DNA of 39,867 nucleotides from an uncultured Erysipelotrichaceae bacterium (GCA_902783435.1 CACZQV010000031.1:1-39867), one strand, 5' to 3'. Counted from the stretch's first letter, positions 14,153-23,780 are shown. The notes: generated by a model from the letters alone, not told the origin. Translations and numbers: made by a program.

Positions 14153-15514
14153 ATGCCAGCAAGAGTATTACCAAACAATTTAGAAGCAGAAGAATCTGTA
14201 TTAGGAGCATGCTTTTTATCAAAATATGCTCTACAAAAAGCAATAGAAAATTTAACTCCAGAGCATTTTTATAATGATAAAAATAGTAAAATATTCTCTA
14301 CAATGATAGCTTTATCAGAAGAAAAAACACCTATAGATATAACTACTATTACTAGTTATTTAAAAAAGAAAAATGAACTTAACGAAGTAGGAGGAGTTGA
14401 ATACTTAAATGAAGTATTAGATTTCGTACCTACAGCATCAAATATAGATTATTATATTAAAAATGTAGAAGAAGCTGCCTTACTTAGAGGATTAATTGAA
14501 ACTGCAGAAGAAATAGCTTCTGAAGGATATAGTACTGATGAATCAGTAAATGAAATACTAGATAATTCAGAAAAGAAAATACTAAATATTGTTAAAAATA
14601 GAAAATCATCAGAGTTTAGAACAATCAAAGATGTATTAGCAAAAACACAATCTGATTTAGAAAGATTAAGTGAAAATAAAGGTGAAATAACAGGTTTATC
14701 TACTGGATGGTATGATTTTGATAGATTAACTACAGGTCTACATCCAAATGAATTTATAATTATTGCAGCACGTCCTGCTATGGGTAAAACTGCCTTTGCA
14801 TTAAATTTAGCTACACATGTTGCTATGACACAAGAAAAATCAGTAGCGTTATTTAACTTAGAAATGAGCGCTGAACAACTAGCTATGCGTATTTTATCAT
14901 CACTAGGACAATTAGAAGGATATAAATTACGTACTGGTAACTTAATGAATCAAGATTGGAAAAGAATAAATGAAGCAGTATCACAATTATCTAATACAAA
15001 CTTAGTAATTGATGATACACCAGGTATAACTATAGGTGAAATAAGAGCTAAATGTAGAAGATTAGCTTCATCTGAACAAGGATTATCCTTAATAGTAATC
15101 GACTACCTACAATTAATTTCAGGTGGTAAAAACTATGGAGCTAACCGTCAACAAGAAGTTTCAGACATATCAAGAAGCTTAAAAACATTAGCTATGGAAT
15201 TAGGTGTACCAGTAATTGCTTTATCACAATTATCACGTGGAGTAGAGGCAAGAGAAGATAAAAGACCATTAATGAGTGACTTACGTGAATCAGGATCAAT
15301 TGAACAAGATGCAGATATTGTAATGTTCTTATATAGAGATGATTACTATCATAAAGAACAAAGAACAGAAGATAATAACAGTGTAAGTGAATTAATTATT
15401 GGAAAACATCGTAATGGACCAACTGCTACATTAGAATTATTATTTAAAAAGAATACATCTACTTTTCTTAATTTAAGAAAAGATCACAATATGGAGGGGA
15501 AAGCCAGTGAATAA
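14153..15514 (+). CDS. dnaB: Replicative DNA helicase DnaB (DnaC in Bacillus naming)
   Basis: A 453-residue hexameric replicative helicase that unwinds the fork. The N-terminal domain (about 1-100) has NNLEAEESVLGACFLS. The RecA-like domain has Walker A ARPAMGKTAFALN near 206, Walker B IVIDYLQLI near 318 and the arginine-finger region GSIEQDADIVMFLYRDDYY. No intein is seen. AGAGGTGATAAA precedes the ATG. The last 8 bases overlap the GTG start of the next gene. Confidence 0.96.
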   Translation: MPARVLPNNLEAEESVLGACFLSKYALQKAIENLTPEHFYNDKNSKIFSTMIALSEEKTPIDITTITSYLKKKNELNEVGGVEYLNEVLDFVPTASNIDYYIKNVEEAALLRGLIETAEEIASEGYSTDESVNEILDNSEKKILNIVKNRKSSEFRTIKDVLAKTQSDLERLSENKGEITGLSTGWYDFDRLTTGLHPNEFIIIAARPAMGKTAFALNLATHVAMTQEKSVALFNLEMSAEQLAMRILSSLGQLEGYKLRTGNLMNQDWKRINEAVSQLSNTNLVIDDTPGITIGEIRAKCRRLASSEQGLSLIVIDYLQLISGGKNYGANRQQEVSDISRSLKTLAMELGVPVIALSQLSRGVEAREDKRPLMSDLRESGSIEQDADIVMFLYRDDYYHKEQRTEDNNSVSELIIGKHRNGPTATLELLFKKNTSTFLNLRKDHNMEGKASE

Positions 15515-17015
15515 GAAATTTAAAATAATTACAATTGTTTTAATATTATTATCTATATTTTTAACAACAGGTTTTAAAAATATGGACAAAAATCCAAAAA
15601 CAGTTTATCGAGTATATTTAAAAGGAGAATCTTTAGGTTTAATAAAATCAAAAAAATCATTTGAAAAATATATAGATGAACAAAATGAAGCAATAAAAAA
15701 GAAATACAAAGTAGATAAAGTATATGCACCAACAGATTTAGATATTATTAAAGAAATTACTTTTGATAATAAAATAAAATCAAACAAAGAAATATACGAC
15801 GAAATAAAAGATAAATCAACTTTTACTATTGATGGATACTCTATTAAAATAAAAGGATTAGAAACAAAAGATGAAAAAGGTAAAACAAAACAAGGAAAAA
15901 CACAAACTATATATGTTTTAGATAAAAAAGTATTCACAAATTCTGTGGAAAAAACTGCAAAATCATTTATAAGTGAAGAAAACTATACTAAATATGCAGA
16001 AGGAACACAAGAAGAAATAAAAGAAACAGGTACTATTATTGATAATATTTATATTAAAAATAAAGTAACAATAAAGAAAGATAAAATACCTGTAGATAAA
16101 ACAATATATCAAACAGAAGAAAACTTAAGTAAATATTTATTATTTGGTACTACAAAACCACAAGCTACTTATATAATTCAAGATGGAGATACTATAAGTG
16201 ATGTAGCATTTAATAATAAAATATCAATAGAAGAATTCTTAATAGCTAATCCAGATTTTCAAGATGAAAATAGTTTATTATATCCTGGACAAGTAGTAAC
16301 ATTAGGAATTTTAAAACCACAAATTAGTATAGTAGAAGAAGATCATGTTGTAAAAGATGAAGAACAAAACTACTCTACAAAAACAGAAGAAGATCCAAAT
16401 CAATATACTGATTATTCTCAAGTAAAGCAAGCTGGAGTTAAAGGATTAAATAGAGTTACTCAAAAAGTTCAAAAAGTAAATGGTGAAACAGTATCATTAG
16501 TTGGAGTTTCATCTGAAGTATTAAAAGAACCAATTGAAGAAATAGTTGTAAAAGGAACAAAACAAAGACCAAGTTCAAGCGGGGGAGCTTGGAGTGGTGG
16601 TTATGGTAATCTAATCGTTACAAAAGGTATGTTTGGATGGCCAGCTACATGTTCAACAGTCTCAAGTGGATTTGGATGGCGCTGGGGAGTATTACATGAT
16701 GGAACTGATATTGCAGGATGTGGATATGGTTCTAATATCTTTGCCGCAGAATCAGGAACAGTAGTAACAGTAGGATATAAATATGATAATGGACAATATA
16801 TCACAATAAGACATGATAATGGTTATTATACAATGTACGCTCACCTTTGTAGTGGATGTACATATGTTAAACAAGGAGATAGAGTACAAAGAGGTCAACC
16901 AATCGGTGGTATGGGACAAACCGGTTTCGCAACAGGTGTACATTTACACTATGCAATATGGACAGGGCCTCCATATGCAGGAGGAACAGCGTTAAACGCT
17001 ATGGCATTCTATTAA
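15507..17015 (+). CDS. M23 (LytM) endopeptidase with LysM and G5 domains
   Basis: A 502-residue secreted or membrane-anchored wall enzyme. A membrane or signal segment lies at about 7-22, then a lysine-rich region of about 190 residues. A LysM domain follows at about 221-266, a G5 domain at about 280-352, and a C-terminal M23 zinc peptidase at about 385-495. The zinc ligands are present: HDGTD near 396 and HLHY near 478. It should bind and cut peptidoglycan cross-bridges. The start is GTG at 15507 behind GGAGGGGA (15494-15501), inside the end of dnaB. It takes the place upstream of walJ where Bacillus has walRK genes, and walJ starts one base after it. Confidence 0.88.
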   Translation: MNKKFKIITIVLILLSIFLTTGFKNMDKNPKTVYRVYLKGESLGLIKSKKSFEKYIDEQNEAIKKKYKVDKVYAPTDLDIIKEITFDNKIKSNKEIYDEIKDKSTFTIDGYSIKIKGLETKDEKGKTKQGKTQTIYVLDKKVFTNSVEKTAKSFISEENYTKYAEGTQEEIKETGTIIDNIYIKNKVTIKKDKIPVDKTIYQTEENLSKYLLFGTTKPQATYIIQDGDTISDVAFNNKISIEEFLIANPDFQDENSLLYPGQVVTLGILKPQISIVEEDHVVKDEEQNYSTKTEEDPNQYTDYSQVKQAGVKGLNRVTQKVQKVNGETVSLVGVSSEVLKEPIEEIVVKGTKQRPSSSGGAWSGGYGNLIVTKGMFGWPATCSTVSSGFGWRWGVLHDGTDIAGCGYGSNIFAAESGTVVTVGYKYDNGQYITIRHDNGYYTMYAHLCSGCTYVKQGDRVQRGQPIGGMGQTGFATGVHLHYAIWTGPPYAGGTALNAMAFY

Positions 17016-17016
17016 A

Positions 17017-17772
17017 ATGAAAGTAAAAACAATAGCCAGTGGCTCAAAAGGAAATTGCACAATTGTGTTATGTGATAATACAAATTTAATAATAGATATG
17101 GGAATTTCCTACTTAACTTTAAAAAGAAGTTTAGAAGAAAATTCCCTTTCTTTTGATAATTTTGTAGGAATACTAATAACACATAATCATAAAGATCATA
17201 CTAGTGGTTTAGCTTCATTGATAAAGAAAACAAATCTTAATGTGTTTATTCCACAAGAAATGTATGAAAGTCTAAAAGAATATGTCCCATATGAAAAGTG
17301 TATTTTTCTAGAAGATAAAGATAAAATAAATGATGTAGAAATAGAATTAATTCATACTTCACATGATGCACCTTATTCTGTAGGTTTTATTATAGAATAT
17401 AATAATAAAAGTCTAGTATATGTAACAGATACAGGTTATATTAATAGAAAATATCTAAATAAAATGGTTAATAAAGATATGTATATTATAGAAAGCAATC
17501 ATGATGAAATAATGTTAATGGATGGACCATATCCAAGATTTTTAAAAGAAAGAGTAATATCTGATAAAGGACATCTTTCAAATAAAACTACTGCAGGATA
17601 CTTAAGAAAAATAATTGGTCCAAAAACAAAAAATATTTTATTAGCCCATCTAAGTGAAAAAAACAATACAGAAGAAAAAGCTTTAGAAGCATTAAATTCT
17701 GAAATAATAGAAGAAAATATAAATATAGGTATCGCAAGGCAACATGAGGAAAGTGAAATGATAGAGGTGTAA
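17017..17772 (+). CDS. walJ: WalJ/YycJ metallo-beta-lactamase-fold hydrolase
   Basis: A 251-residue metallo-beta-lactamase-fold protein. The metal motif THNHKDHTSG lies at about 54-63, with further ligands in LIHTSHDAP, VTDTG and the C-terminal LLAHLSEKN. The SGSKGNC opening and the position directly upstream of rlmH match WalJ (YycJ), linked to DNA or wall metabolism coordination in Firmicutes. No Shine-Dalgarno is visible before the ATG, which comes one base after the M23 gene's stop, so translation is probably coupled. Confidence 0.85.
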   Translation: MKVKTIASGSKGNCTIVLCDNTNLIIDMGISYLTLKRSLEENSLSFDNFVGILITHNHKDHTSGLASLIKKTNLNVFIPQEMYESLKEYVPYEKCIFLEDKDKINDVEIELIHTSHDAPYSVGFIIEYNNKSLVYVTDTGYINRKYLNKMVNKDMYIIESNHDEIMLMDGPYPRFLKERVISDKGHLSNKTTAGYLRKIIGPKTKNILLAHLSEKNNTEEKALEALNSEIIEENINIGIARQHEESEMIEV

Positions 17773-17773
17773 T

Positions 17774-18229
17774 ATGATTAAATTAATCACAGTAGGTTCT
17801 ATTAAAGAAAAGTATTTAAAAGATGCAATAGATGAATATACAAAAAGAATAAGTAAATATACTAAAATAGAAATAATAGAAGTAAAAGATGAAGGATTAG
17901 TAGAACCACAAAAATCAATTAATTTAGAAGAAGAAAAAATATTAAAACATATATCAGATAAAGATTATATAGTTACTCTAGAAATAGAAGGAAAACAATT
18001 AAGTAGTGAAGAATTAGCAGAAAAACTAGATAGAATTCAACTAGAAAGCAGTACAATAACATTCATTATAGGTGGAAGTTATGGTCTATCTAAAAATATA
18101 AAAGATAAAGCAAAACTACATTTATCTTTTTCTAAAATGACTTTTCCTCATCAATTATTTAGAGTACTCCTTTTAGAACAAATCTATAGATCATATAAAA
18201 TAAATAATAATGAAAGTTATCATAAGTAG
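17774..18229 (+). CDS. rlmH: 23S rRNA pseudouridine-1915 N3-methyltransferase RlmH
   Basis: A 151-residue SPOUT methyltransferase that modifies 23S pseudouridine 1915. The knot-forming signature is clear: FIIGGSYGLS near residues 98-107, and the C-terminal SKMTFPHQLFRVLLLEQIYRSYKI ending in the conserved YHK. Length is slightly below the usual 155-159. It starts one base after walJ with the GAGGTG site inside walJ, the familiar walJ-rlmH pairing. Confidence 0.95.
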   Translation: MIKLITVGSIKEKYLKDAIDEYTKRISKYTKIEIIEVKDEGLVEPQKSINLEEEKILKHISDKDYIVTLEIEGKQLSSEELAEKLDRIQLESSTITFIIGGSYGLSKNIKDKAKLHLSFSKMTFPHQLFRVLLLEQIYRSYKINNNESYHK

Positions 18230-18237
18230 GTGAAAAT

Positions 18238-18900
18238 ATGATAGGAAATAAATGGGATGAATATCTAAGTGATGAGTATAAGAAAGAATATTTTAAAGAA
18301 TTATTAGAATTTGTAAAAAAAGAATATAAAACAAAAACTATATACCCAAAACAAAATGAAGTATTTAATGCCTTTAGATATACTGATTACGATGATTTGA
18401 AAGTAGTAATATTAGGTCAAGATCCATATCATGGACCTAATCAAGCTGAAGGGTTATCATTCTCAGTATCTAATGAAGTATTAAAACCACCATCATTGAA
18501 AAACATCTTTAAAGAGCTAGAAAGTGATTTAAAAATACCTTATCCGAAAGCAAATTCCCTTAAACCTTGGGCAAAACAAGGAGTATTACTTTTAAATGCA
18601 GTTTTAACAGTAGAAGAACATCGCCCAACATCTCATAAAGATAAAGGATGGGAAACATTCACTGATGATGTAATAAAAATAATAAATGATAAATCTGAAC
18701 CTGTAGTATTTATATTGTGGGGAGCTTATGCTAGAGACAAAAAGAAACTTATTACAAATAGTCACCATTTAGTAATAGAATCTGCTCATCCATCACCATT
18801 TTCAGCTAGAAACGGATTTTTCGGAAGTAAACCATTTTCAAAAGCAAATGAATTCTTAAAAAAGAATGGAATAAAAGAAATAGATTGGAGAGTAGAATAA
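18238..18900 (+). CDS. ung: Uracil-DNA glycosylase (family 1)
   Basis: A 220-residue family 1 UDG that removes uracil from DNA. The catalytic water-activating loop GQDPYHG lies at about 60-66, the uracil-binding LLNAVLTVE near 118-126 and HPSPFSAR near 185. It is 8 bases downstream of rlmH behind TAGGTGAAAAT and shares the operon. The stop overlaps the start of the next gene by one base (TAATG). Confidence 0.95.
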   Translation: MIGNKWDEYLSDEYKKEYFKELLEFVKKEYKTKTIYPKQNEVFNAFRYTDYDDLKVVILGQDPYHGPNQAEGLSFSVSNEVLKPPSLKNIFKELESDLKIPYPKANSLKPWAKQGVLLLNAVLTVEEHRPTSHKDKGWETFTDDVIKIINDKSEPVVFILWGAYARDKKKLITNSHHLVIESAHPSPFSARNGFFGSKPFSKANEFLKKNGIKEIDWRVE

Positions 18901-19634
18901 TGAATAAATTAAAAGATTGTTATTTAACATTTTGTGTATATGCACTTATAGGATGGCTATATGAAGTACTTTGGATGTGGTTTGTAGTACCACCAAAACA
19001 CTTTGTAAATAGAGGTGTCTTAATAGGACCATTTCTACCAATATATGGATTTGGTGCATTAATACTATTATTCTTTCTTCATAAATTTATGAAGAAAAAG
19101 CATACACTAAATAATAATGCATATTTATTTATCTCAATGATAACTTTAACTACTTTTATATATACAACAATAATAGAATTTACTACACCTAAGATATATA
19201 ATGTATTAACTTATTTAAAAGAATATGGAATAGGTTTATTAATTACAAATATAATAGTATTATCAATAATTTACTTATTAAAAACAAAAATTAAAAAAGT
19301 AAAAAACCTAGATGTCACAATAATACTAGTATTCTTAGCTATATGGATAATCACAACAATAATAGAATATGTATCACACTTTGTAATGGATAAATGTTTC
19401 AATGTAATGTTATGGGATTATACAAAAGACTTTCTAAATATAAATAAAAGAGTCAACTGGGATGCATCTAGAAACTTCGCAATAGGAGGAACTTTCTTCT
19501 TATATACAATTCAACCATTATTAGATAGAATACTTCCAAAAACAAAAAACAAAACAAAAACAATACTATTATTATTAATAGGAATACCAATGTTATTAGA
19601 TTTCATATTTCATGTTATTTTAAAAGTAATATAA
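18900..19634 (+). CDS. CmpB-type putative ABC transporter permease
   Basis: A 244-residue membrane protein with about six hydrophobic segments. The opening (YLTFCVYALIGWLYEVLW, then NRGVLIGPFLPIYGFGA) is that of the CmpB-like family labelled putative ABC transporter permease. A YVSHFVMDKCFNVMLWDYTKDFLNINKRV-like segment sits near residue 160-190. I chose ATG at 18900, eight bases after GGAG and overlapping the ung stop; a TTG at 18885 is upstream of that site. No ATPase is beside it, so the transporter label is only the family's name. Function is unknown. Confidence 0.75.
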   Translation: MNKLKDCYLTFCVYALIGWLYEVLWMWFVVPPKHFVNRGVLIGPFLPIYGFGALILLFFLHKFMKKKHTLNNNAYLFISMITLTTFIYTTIIEFTTPKIYNVLTYLKEYGIGLLITNIIVLSIIYLLKTKIKKVKNLDVTIILVFLAIWIITTIIEYVSHFVMDKCFNVMLWDYTKDFLNINKRVNWDASRNFAIGGTFFLYTIQPLLDRILPKTKNKTKTILLLLIGIPMLLDFIFHVILKVI

Positions 19635-19639
19635 AAATC

Positions 19640-19668
19640 TTGATAAAAATAATAATATTATATATAAT
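19640..19668 (+). promoter_or_regulatory. Promoter of the lipoprotein gene
   Basis: TTGATA at 19640-19645 and TATAAT at 19663-19668 with an exact 17-bp spacer. One of the strongest housekeeping promoters in the window. Confidence 0.8.
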
Positions 19669-19688
19669 TTAATTAGGAGGATAGATTT

Positions 19689-20138
19689 ATGAAGAAAATA
19701 TTAAGTTTAGTTGTAGTATTATCTTTATGTATTTTATTAACAGGATGTGGAAAGGTACTAAAATGTTCATCTAGTAGTGAACAAAAAAATTATAATATTA
19801 GTACTGATTATAAAATAGAATCAAGTGGAAAAATTGTTACTAAAGTAACTATTAAACAAGTTATTGAATCAAAAGATAAGAAAGTATTACAAAATTTCAA
19901 AAAACAATTAGAAGATCAATATAAGAGTAACAATACTGTATATGGTGGTTATAGTTATAAAGTAAAAATTAATGGTAAAAAACTAACTGCTAATATTACA
20001 ATTGATTACAAGAAGTTTGATTTAGACAAATTTGTTAAAGCAAATGGTGCTATGAAAGAATATGTTAATAAAGATAATAAATTAACTGTAGATGGAGCTA
20101 AGAAAATGTATAAATCTACAGGAGCTACTTGTAAATAA
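19689..20138 (+). CDS. Small lipoprotein
   Basis: A 149-residue exported lipoprotein. A type II signal peptide (KK, then a hydrophobic run) ends in the lipobox LLTGC with the lipidated cysteine at 20. The mature part is mixed alpha/beta and lysine-rich (TKVTIKQVIESKDKK, then ANITIDYKKFDLDKFVKANGA), and further cysteines lie at about 26 and near the C terminus. It faintly resembles the YehR/DUF1307-type lipoproteins; I am not sure. It is monocistronic, with its own strong promoter, TAGGAGG site and terminator, and GTT/GCT-richer codon use that suggests good expression. Confidence 0.75.
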   Translation: MKKILSLVVVLSLCILLTGCGKVLKCSSSSEQKNYNISTDYKIESSGKIVTKVTIKQVIESKDKKVLQNFKKQLEDQYKSNNTVYGGYSYKVKINGKKLTANITIDYKKFDLDKFVKANGAMKEYVNKDNKLTVDGAKKMYKSTGATCK

Positions 20139-20149
20139 AAAATATAAAT

Positions 20150-20178
20150 AAAAACAACTGATTAATCAGTTGTTTTTT
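20150..20178. terminator. Bidirectional terminator between lipoprotein gene and pta
   Basis: Long inverted repeat, AACAACTGAT with ATCAGTTGTT, flanked by A and T runs. It lies between convergent genes and overlaps the pta stop codon. Confidence 0.85.
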
Positions 20179-21155
20179 TGTGCTTGTACTGCAGTAATTG
20201 CGACAACTCCAACGATTTCATCTACACTAGAACCTCGAGATAAATCATTAACAGGTTTCGCCATACCTTGTGTTATAGGTCCATATGCTTTAGCATGAGC
20301 AAATCTCTCTACTAATTTATAACCAATATTACCAGCATCTAAATTTGGAAATACCAATACATTAGCACGTCCTGCAACAGGACTATTACTTGCTTTTCTA
20401 CTAGCAACTTCAGGTACTATAGCAGCATCTAATTGTAACTCTCCGTCTATTTTAAACATAGGATATTTTTCTTTCGCTAATCTAGTAGCCTCAATTACTT
20501 TATCCGTATACTCACTTTTAGCACTACCCATTGTTGAATAAGATAACATTGCCACAAGTGGTTCATCTTGTACTAAATATTTAAAACTATCTGCACTCAT
20601 TCCTGCTATATCTGATAATTCATCACTAGTAGGATATTCTACTAAACCACTATCTGCAAAAACTAATGTACCATGATCACCTATAGTTTCATCAGTACAT
20701 TCCATTAAAAAGAATGCAGATACTAGCGGAACATTTTCCTTAGTTTTAATTATTTGTAATGCTGGTCTTAAAGTATTAGAAGTAGAATGACATACTCCTG
20801 AAACAATACCATCTGCATAGCCTAATTTAATTAACATACATGCAAAATACATATAATCAGTAAGCATTAAATTACTAGCTTCTTCTATTGTTAATCCTTT
20901 ACTTTTTCTTAAATCATATAATTCATTAATTAAAGTACTAGTTAATTCAGAACTACTAGGATCAATAATAGTACAATTATCAGTAACAAAACTATTATTA
21001 ATTTCATCTTTTTTACCAATAATAATTAAATCTGCTATATTCTCTTTTATAATAATTTCAGCCGCATCAATAATTCTTTGATCCATATATTCTGGAAGAA
21101 CAATTTTTTTTCTATTTTCTTTAGCTCTTAACTTTATATTATCTATAAAACTCAT
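20166..21155 (-). CDS. pta: Phosphate acetyltransferase
   Basis: A 329-residue Pta, interconverting acetyl-CoA and acetyl phosphate for acetate fermentation and ATP gain. Family markers include KIVLPEYMDQRIIDAA near 17-32, SGVCHSTSNTLRPALQIIKT near 117-136, FADSG, SYSTMGSAKS near 205-215 and the C-terminal NLDAGNIGYKLVERFAHAKAYGPITQGMAKPVNDLSRG. No N-terminal DRTGG domain is present, which is normal in Firmicutes. AGTAGGAGATAATT precedes the ATG. It lies 9 bases after the LemA-like gene and is co-transcribed with it. No acetate kinase gene is in the window. Confidence 0.95.
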   Translation of the reverse strand: MSFIDNIKLRAKENRKKIVLPEYMDQRIIDAAEIIIKENIADLIIIGKKDEINNSFVTDNCTIIDPSSSELTSTLINELYDLRKSKGLTIEEASNLMLTDYMYFACMLIKLGYADGIVSGVCHSTSNTLRPALQIIKTKENVPLVSAFFLMECTDETIGDHGTLVFADSGLVEYPTSDELSDIAGMSADSFKYLVQDEPLVAMLSYSTMGSAKSEYTDKVIEATRLAKEKYPMFKIDGELQLDAAIVPEVASRKASNSPVAGRANVLVFPNLDAGNIGYKLVERFAHAKAYGPITQGMAKPVNDLSRGSSVDEIVGVVAITAVQAQKNN

Positions 21156-21164
21156 AATTATCTC

Positions 21165-21695
21165 CTACTTATTATTTAATATTTCAAAGATTTCTCTCTT
21201 TTCATTATTATAAAAATCTAGTTTCTTATACTTTTTAAATAAAGCCACTACTCTAGAAGGAAAAGAAACTACTAATTGATTAAAATCTACAACAGTATCA
21301 TTATAAAATTTAATAGCTCCTACAATATTTTCCTCATTATCATTTAAATCTTCTAATATTTTAACTAAAGTTTTACTTTTTAATAATTTTTCATTTTCAT
21401 CTAATATTTTAAATAATTCATTATAGCATTTCTTTAATAACATATGTTTTTTAAAATTATCTAATTCTTCATTATTTTCTTCTATTTCATCTATAAAATT
21501 TTTAATCTTTAATTCTTTCTTAATTATAGGTCTACTACGTTCTAATAATTCTTTTTTCTTTTGTAAATATAAATCTATATCTTCATTAGCTTTATCTATC
21601 TTAATATTTGCTAATTTAAATTTGTTATCAGCAGTAACAAATAAAAATGCAAAAAATACAATAACTACTACAATTCCTAATACAATTCCTATCAT
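21165..21695 (-). CDS. LemA-like membrane-anchored coiled-coil protein
   Basis: A 176-residue protein: an N-terminal membrane helix (about 2-22), then a long helical domain. The pattern is LemA-like, with the ANEDIDLYLQKKKELLERSRPIIK stretch in the place of the LemA RR..LIPNL motif and the C-terminal FYNDTVVDFNQLVVSFPSRVVALFKKYK matching the YN..V..YN..I..FP signature. Key basic/proline residues of the first motif are changed, so it is divergent. It is the first gene of a lemA-pta pair. The role of LemA proteins is not settled. Confidence 0.7.
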   Translation of the reverse strand: MIGIVLGIVVVIVFFAFLFVTADNKFKLANIKIDKANEDIDLYLQKKKELLERSRPIIKKELKIKNFIDEIEENNEELDNFKKHMLLKKCYNELFKILDENEKLLKSKTLVKILEDLNDNEENIVGAIKFYNDTVVDFNQLVVSFPSRVVALFKKYKKLDFYNNEKREIFEILNNK

Positions 21696-21719
21696 AATAT
21701 ACCTCCATACTATATCTAG

Positions 21720-21728
21720 ATTATAGCA
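21720..21728 (-). promoter_or_regulatory. Promoter of lemA-pta
   Basis: On the minus strand, TGCTATAAT with TATAAT at 21725-21720. An extended -10 with no good -35, placed between the PBP1a stop and the LemA-like start. Confidence 0.55.
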
Positions 21729-21735
21729 AATTTCT

Positions 21736-21758
21736 ATTAAAAAAGAAACTAATTTTCT
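21736..21758 (-). terminator. Weak terminator after the PBP1a gene
   Basis: Minus-strand five-base-pair stem AGAAA with TTTCT and a 5-nt loop, followed by Ts, overlapping the stop codon. Weak stem; some read-through into lemA-pta is likely. Confidence 0.35.
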
Positions 21759-23713
21759 ACATCAGATATTTCATCAAATGTAGGATCAGTTTCCTTAGGT
21801 TCTGTCCCTTTTAAGAAATAAACTAGTTTAGTATTCTTAGAATTATCTTCACTAACTTTACCAGATATAGGTTCAACTAATAGACCAACTACATTTTTAG
21901 GCTTTTCATACCAACCATCATCTTCTCCAATATCTTTTTCTATATCTTCAACAGTCTTATACCAAATATTTTGTGCATACTTATAATCTTTAGTAGTAAG
22001 TTCATCATTATTATCATTCCCAACCCATACAGCACACACTATATTTTTATTAAAACCAATATTCCAATTATCACTACTAGTAGTTCCACTCTTTAAAGCA
22101 TATTTATGTTTTAATTTAGAAGATAAACTAATCGCAGTAGGATAATTATAATCTATATATAAAGGATCATATGTAGAAGTAAGAAGATTATTTAGAATAA
22201 ATACTAGACTAGGATTAAGAACTAATTCTTTTTCATCTTTAAACTCATATAGAGTATTTCCATTACCATCAACTATTTTTTCTATAAAATGTGGATTAAC
22301 CTTATATCCAAGATTAGCAAAAGCACTATAACCACCTGCCATATTAAGAATACTAATTTCATTAGTTCCAAGAGGTAAAGAAGGAATGTTTTCTAATTTT
22401 TCAGTAATTCCCACACGCCTCGCCATATTAATTAAAGAATCGTATCCTAAAAACATATGAGTCTTAACTGCATATATGTTTTCAGAGTAAGCTATCGCAG
22501 TGGCCATAGATATAGGTTTATTACCATATTTATTATTATAATTAACAGGAGAATAGGTTTTATTATTTTCAATTTTAAAGGTAGTAGGTTCTGACAAAAA
22601 CGCAGATGAAGCAGTAAAACCATTTTCTAAAGCAGAATAATATAAATAAGGTTTCATAGTAGAACCAACCTGTCTTGTAGAAGAAATAGCTCTATTATAT
22701 GTAGATTTATTATAATCTCTTCCTCCGATAAGTGCCATCACAGCACCATTATTAGGATTTAAAACCACTGAAGAAGTCTCTAAATTATCATTATTATCAA
22801 AAGCTTCTTTAACATTTTTATCCAAAATAATTTGCGCATTATAATCAAGCGTAGTATATATTTTTAAACCACCAATCTCACTATAATCCTTAGGAATAGT
22901 CTCCATACTTTTTAATTCATTCATCACAGCATCTTGAAAATAATTAATACTTGAAACTTCATCCTTTTCAAGCATACCTATAATATTAATTTCTTCTTCG
23001 TATGCTTGATTCATTTCTTCTATAGAAATAACTTTATTTTTATGTAAATTTTTAAGTATAAGTAATTGTCTTTTTTTTGTAACTTCAAAATTATTAATAG
23101 GATCATAATTACTAGGAGCTTTAGGAATAGCAGTTAATAAAGAAGCTTCTGCCAAATCTAATTCCTTAGCACTTTTACCAAAATAATATTTAGAAGCATT
23201 CTCCACCCCATATTTACCATGACCGTAATTAATAGTATTTAAATATCCTTCGAGTATTTCATCTTTACTATAATTACCTTCGATTCTTAAAGTATATAAT
23301 GCTTCATTCCATTTTCTTTTCCAAGTTTTATCAAAATCTAAAAACATATTTTTTGCATATTGTTGTGTAATAGTAGAAGCACCCTCAACCATACTCTTAT
23401 TCTTCATATTGGTAATTATAGCTTTTCCAATCCTTAAAAAATCAAAACCAAAATGATGATAAAAATTTTTATCTTCAGTGTATATTGTACAATTTACTAA
23501 ATCTTTTGATATATTATTTAATTCAACCCATTCACGTTTTTCACTACCTTTAAAGAATACATTATTATTTTTATCATATAAAACAATATTATTTGCACTA
23601 TTAATAGTAATTTTAGGAGATAGTTTTACATATAAAAAAACACCAATAAAAATTAATAATAACAAAATAATAGTAATCTTAAAAAATTTAAATATAAATC
23701 TACGTAATTTCAT
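21749..23713 (-). CDS. Class A penicillin-binding protein (PBP1a type)
   Basis: A 654-residue bifunctional peptidoglycan synthase. A cytoplasmic basic tail precedes a membrane helix at about 11-30. The GT51 glycosyltransferase follows, with catalytic EDKNFYHHFGFD (Glu near 80), EGASTITQQYAKN, KRKWNEAL and EGYLNTINYGHGKYGVENAS. The transpeptidase has STMK (active serine near 350), SEN near 408 and KSGTTSS near 541, where KSG replaces the usual KTG. The ATG at 23713 is chosen because GGAGG lies just before it; a TTG at 23725 overlaps that site. No clear promoter was found in the divergent region shared with the DUF1934 gene. Confidence 0.92.
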   Translation of the reverse strand: MKLRRFIFKFFKITIILLLLIFIGVFLYVKLSPKITINSANNIVLYDKNNNVFFKGSEKREWVELNNISKDLVNCTIYTEDKNFYHHFGFDFLRIGKAIITNMKNKSMVEGASTITQQYAKNMFLDFDKTWKRKWNEALYTLRIEGNYSKDEILEGYLNTINYGHGKYGVENASKYYFGKSAKELDLAEASLLTAIPKAPSNYDPINNFEVTKKRQLLILKNLHKNKVISIEEMNQAYEEEINIIGMLEKDEVSSINYFQDAVMNELKSMETIPKDYSEIGGLKIYTTLDYNAQIILDKNVKEAFDNNDNLETSSVVLNPNNGAVMALIGGRDYNKSTYNRAISSTRQVGSTMKPYLYYSALENGFTASSAFLSEPTTFKIENNKTYSPVNYNNKYGNKPISMATAIAYSENIYAVKTHMFLGYDSLINMARRVGITEKLENIPSLPLGTNEISILNMAGGYSAFANLGYKVNPHFIEKIVDGNGNTLYEFKDEKELVLNPSLVFILNNLLTSTYDPLYIDYNYPTAISLSSKLKHKYALKSGTTSSDNWNIGFNKNIVCAVWVGNDNNDELTTKDYKYAQNIWYKTVEDIEKDIGEDDGWYEKPKNVVGLLVEPISGKVSEDNSKNTKLVYFLKGTEPKETDPTFDEISDVEN

Positions 23714-23780
23714 AAATACCTCCAATCATTATTAGTATTAGAGATAAATAGAAATTTATGTATAAAAATAAACAATATTG

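Noticed and set aside
16752..16995. Small frames on both strands inside the M23 gene
   Set aside because: Shadow frames in the peptidase domain; no start signals.
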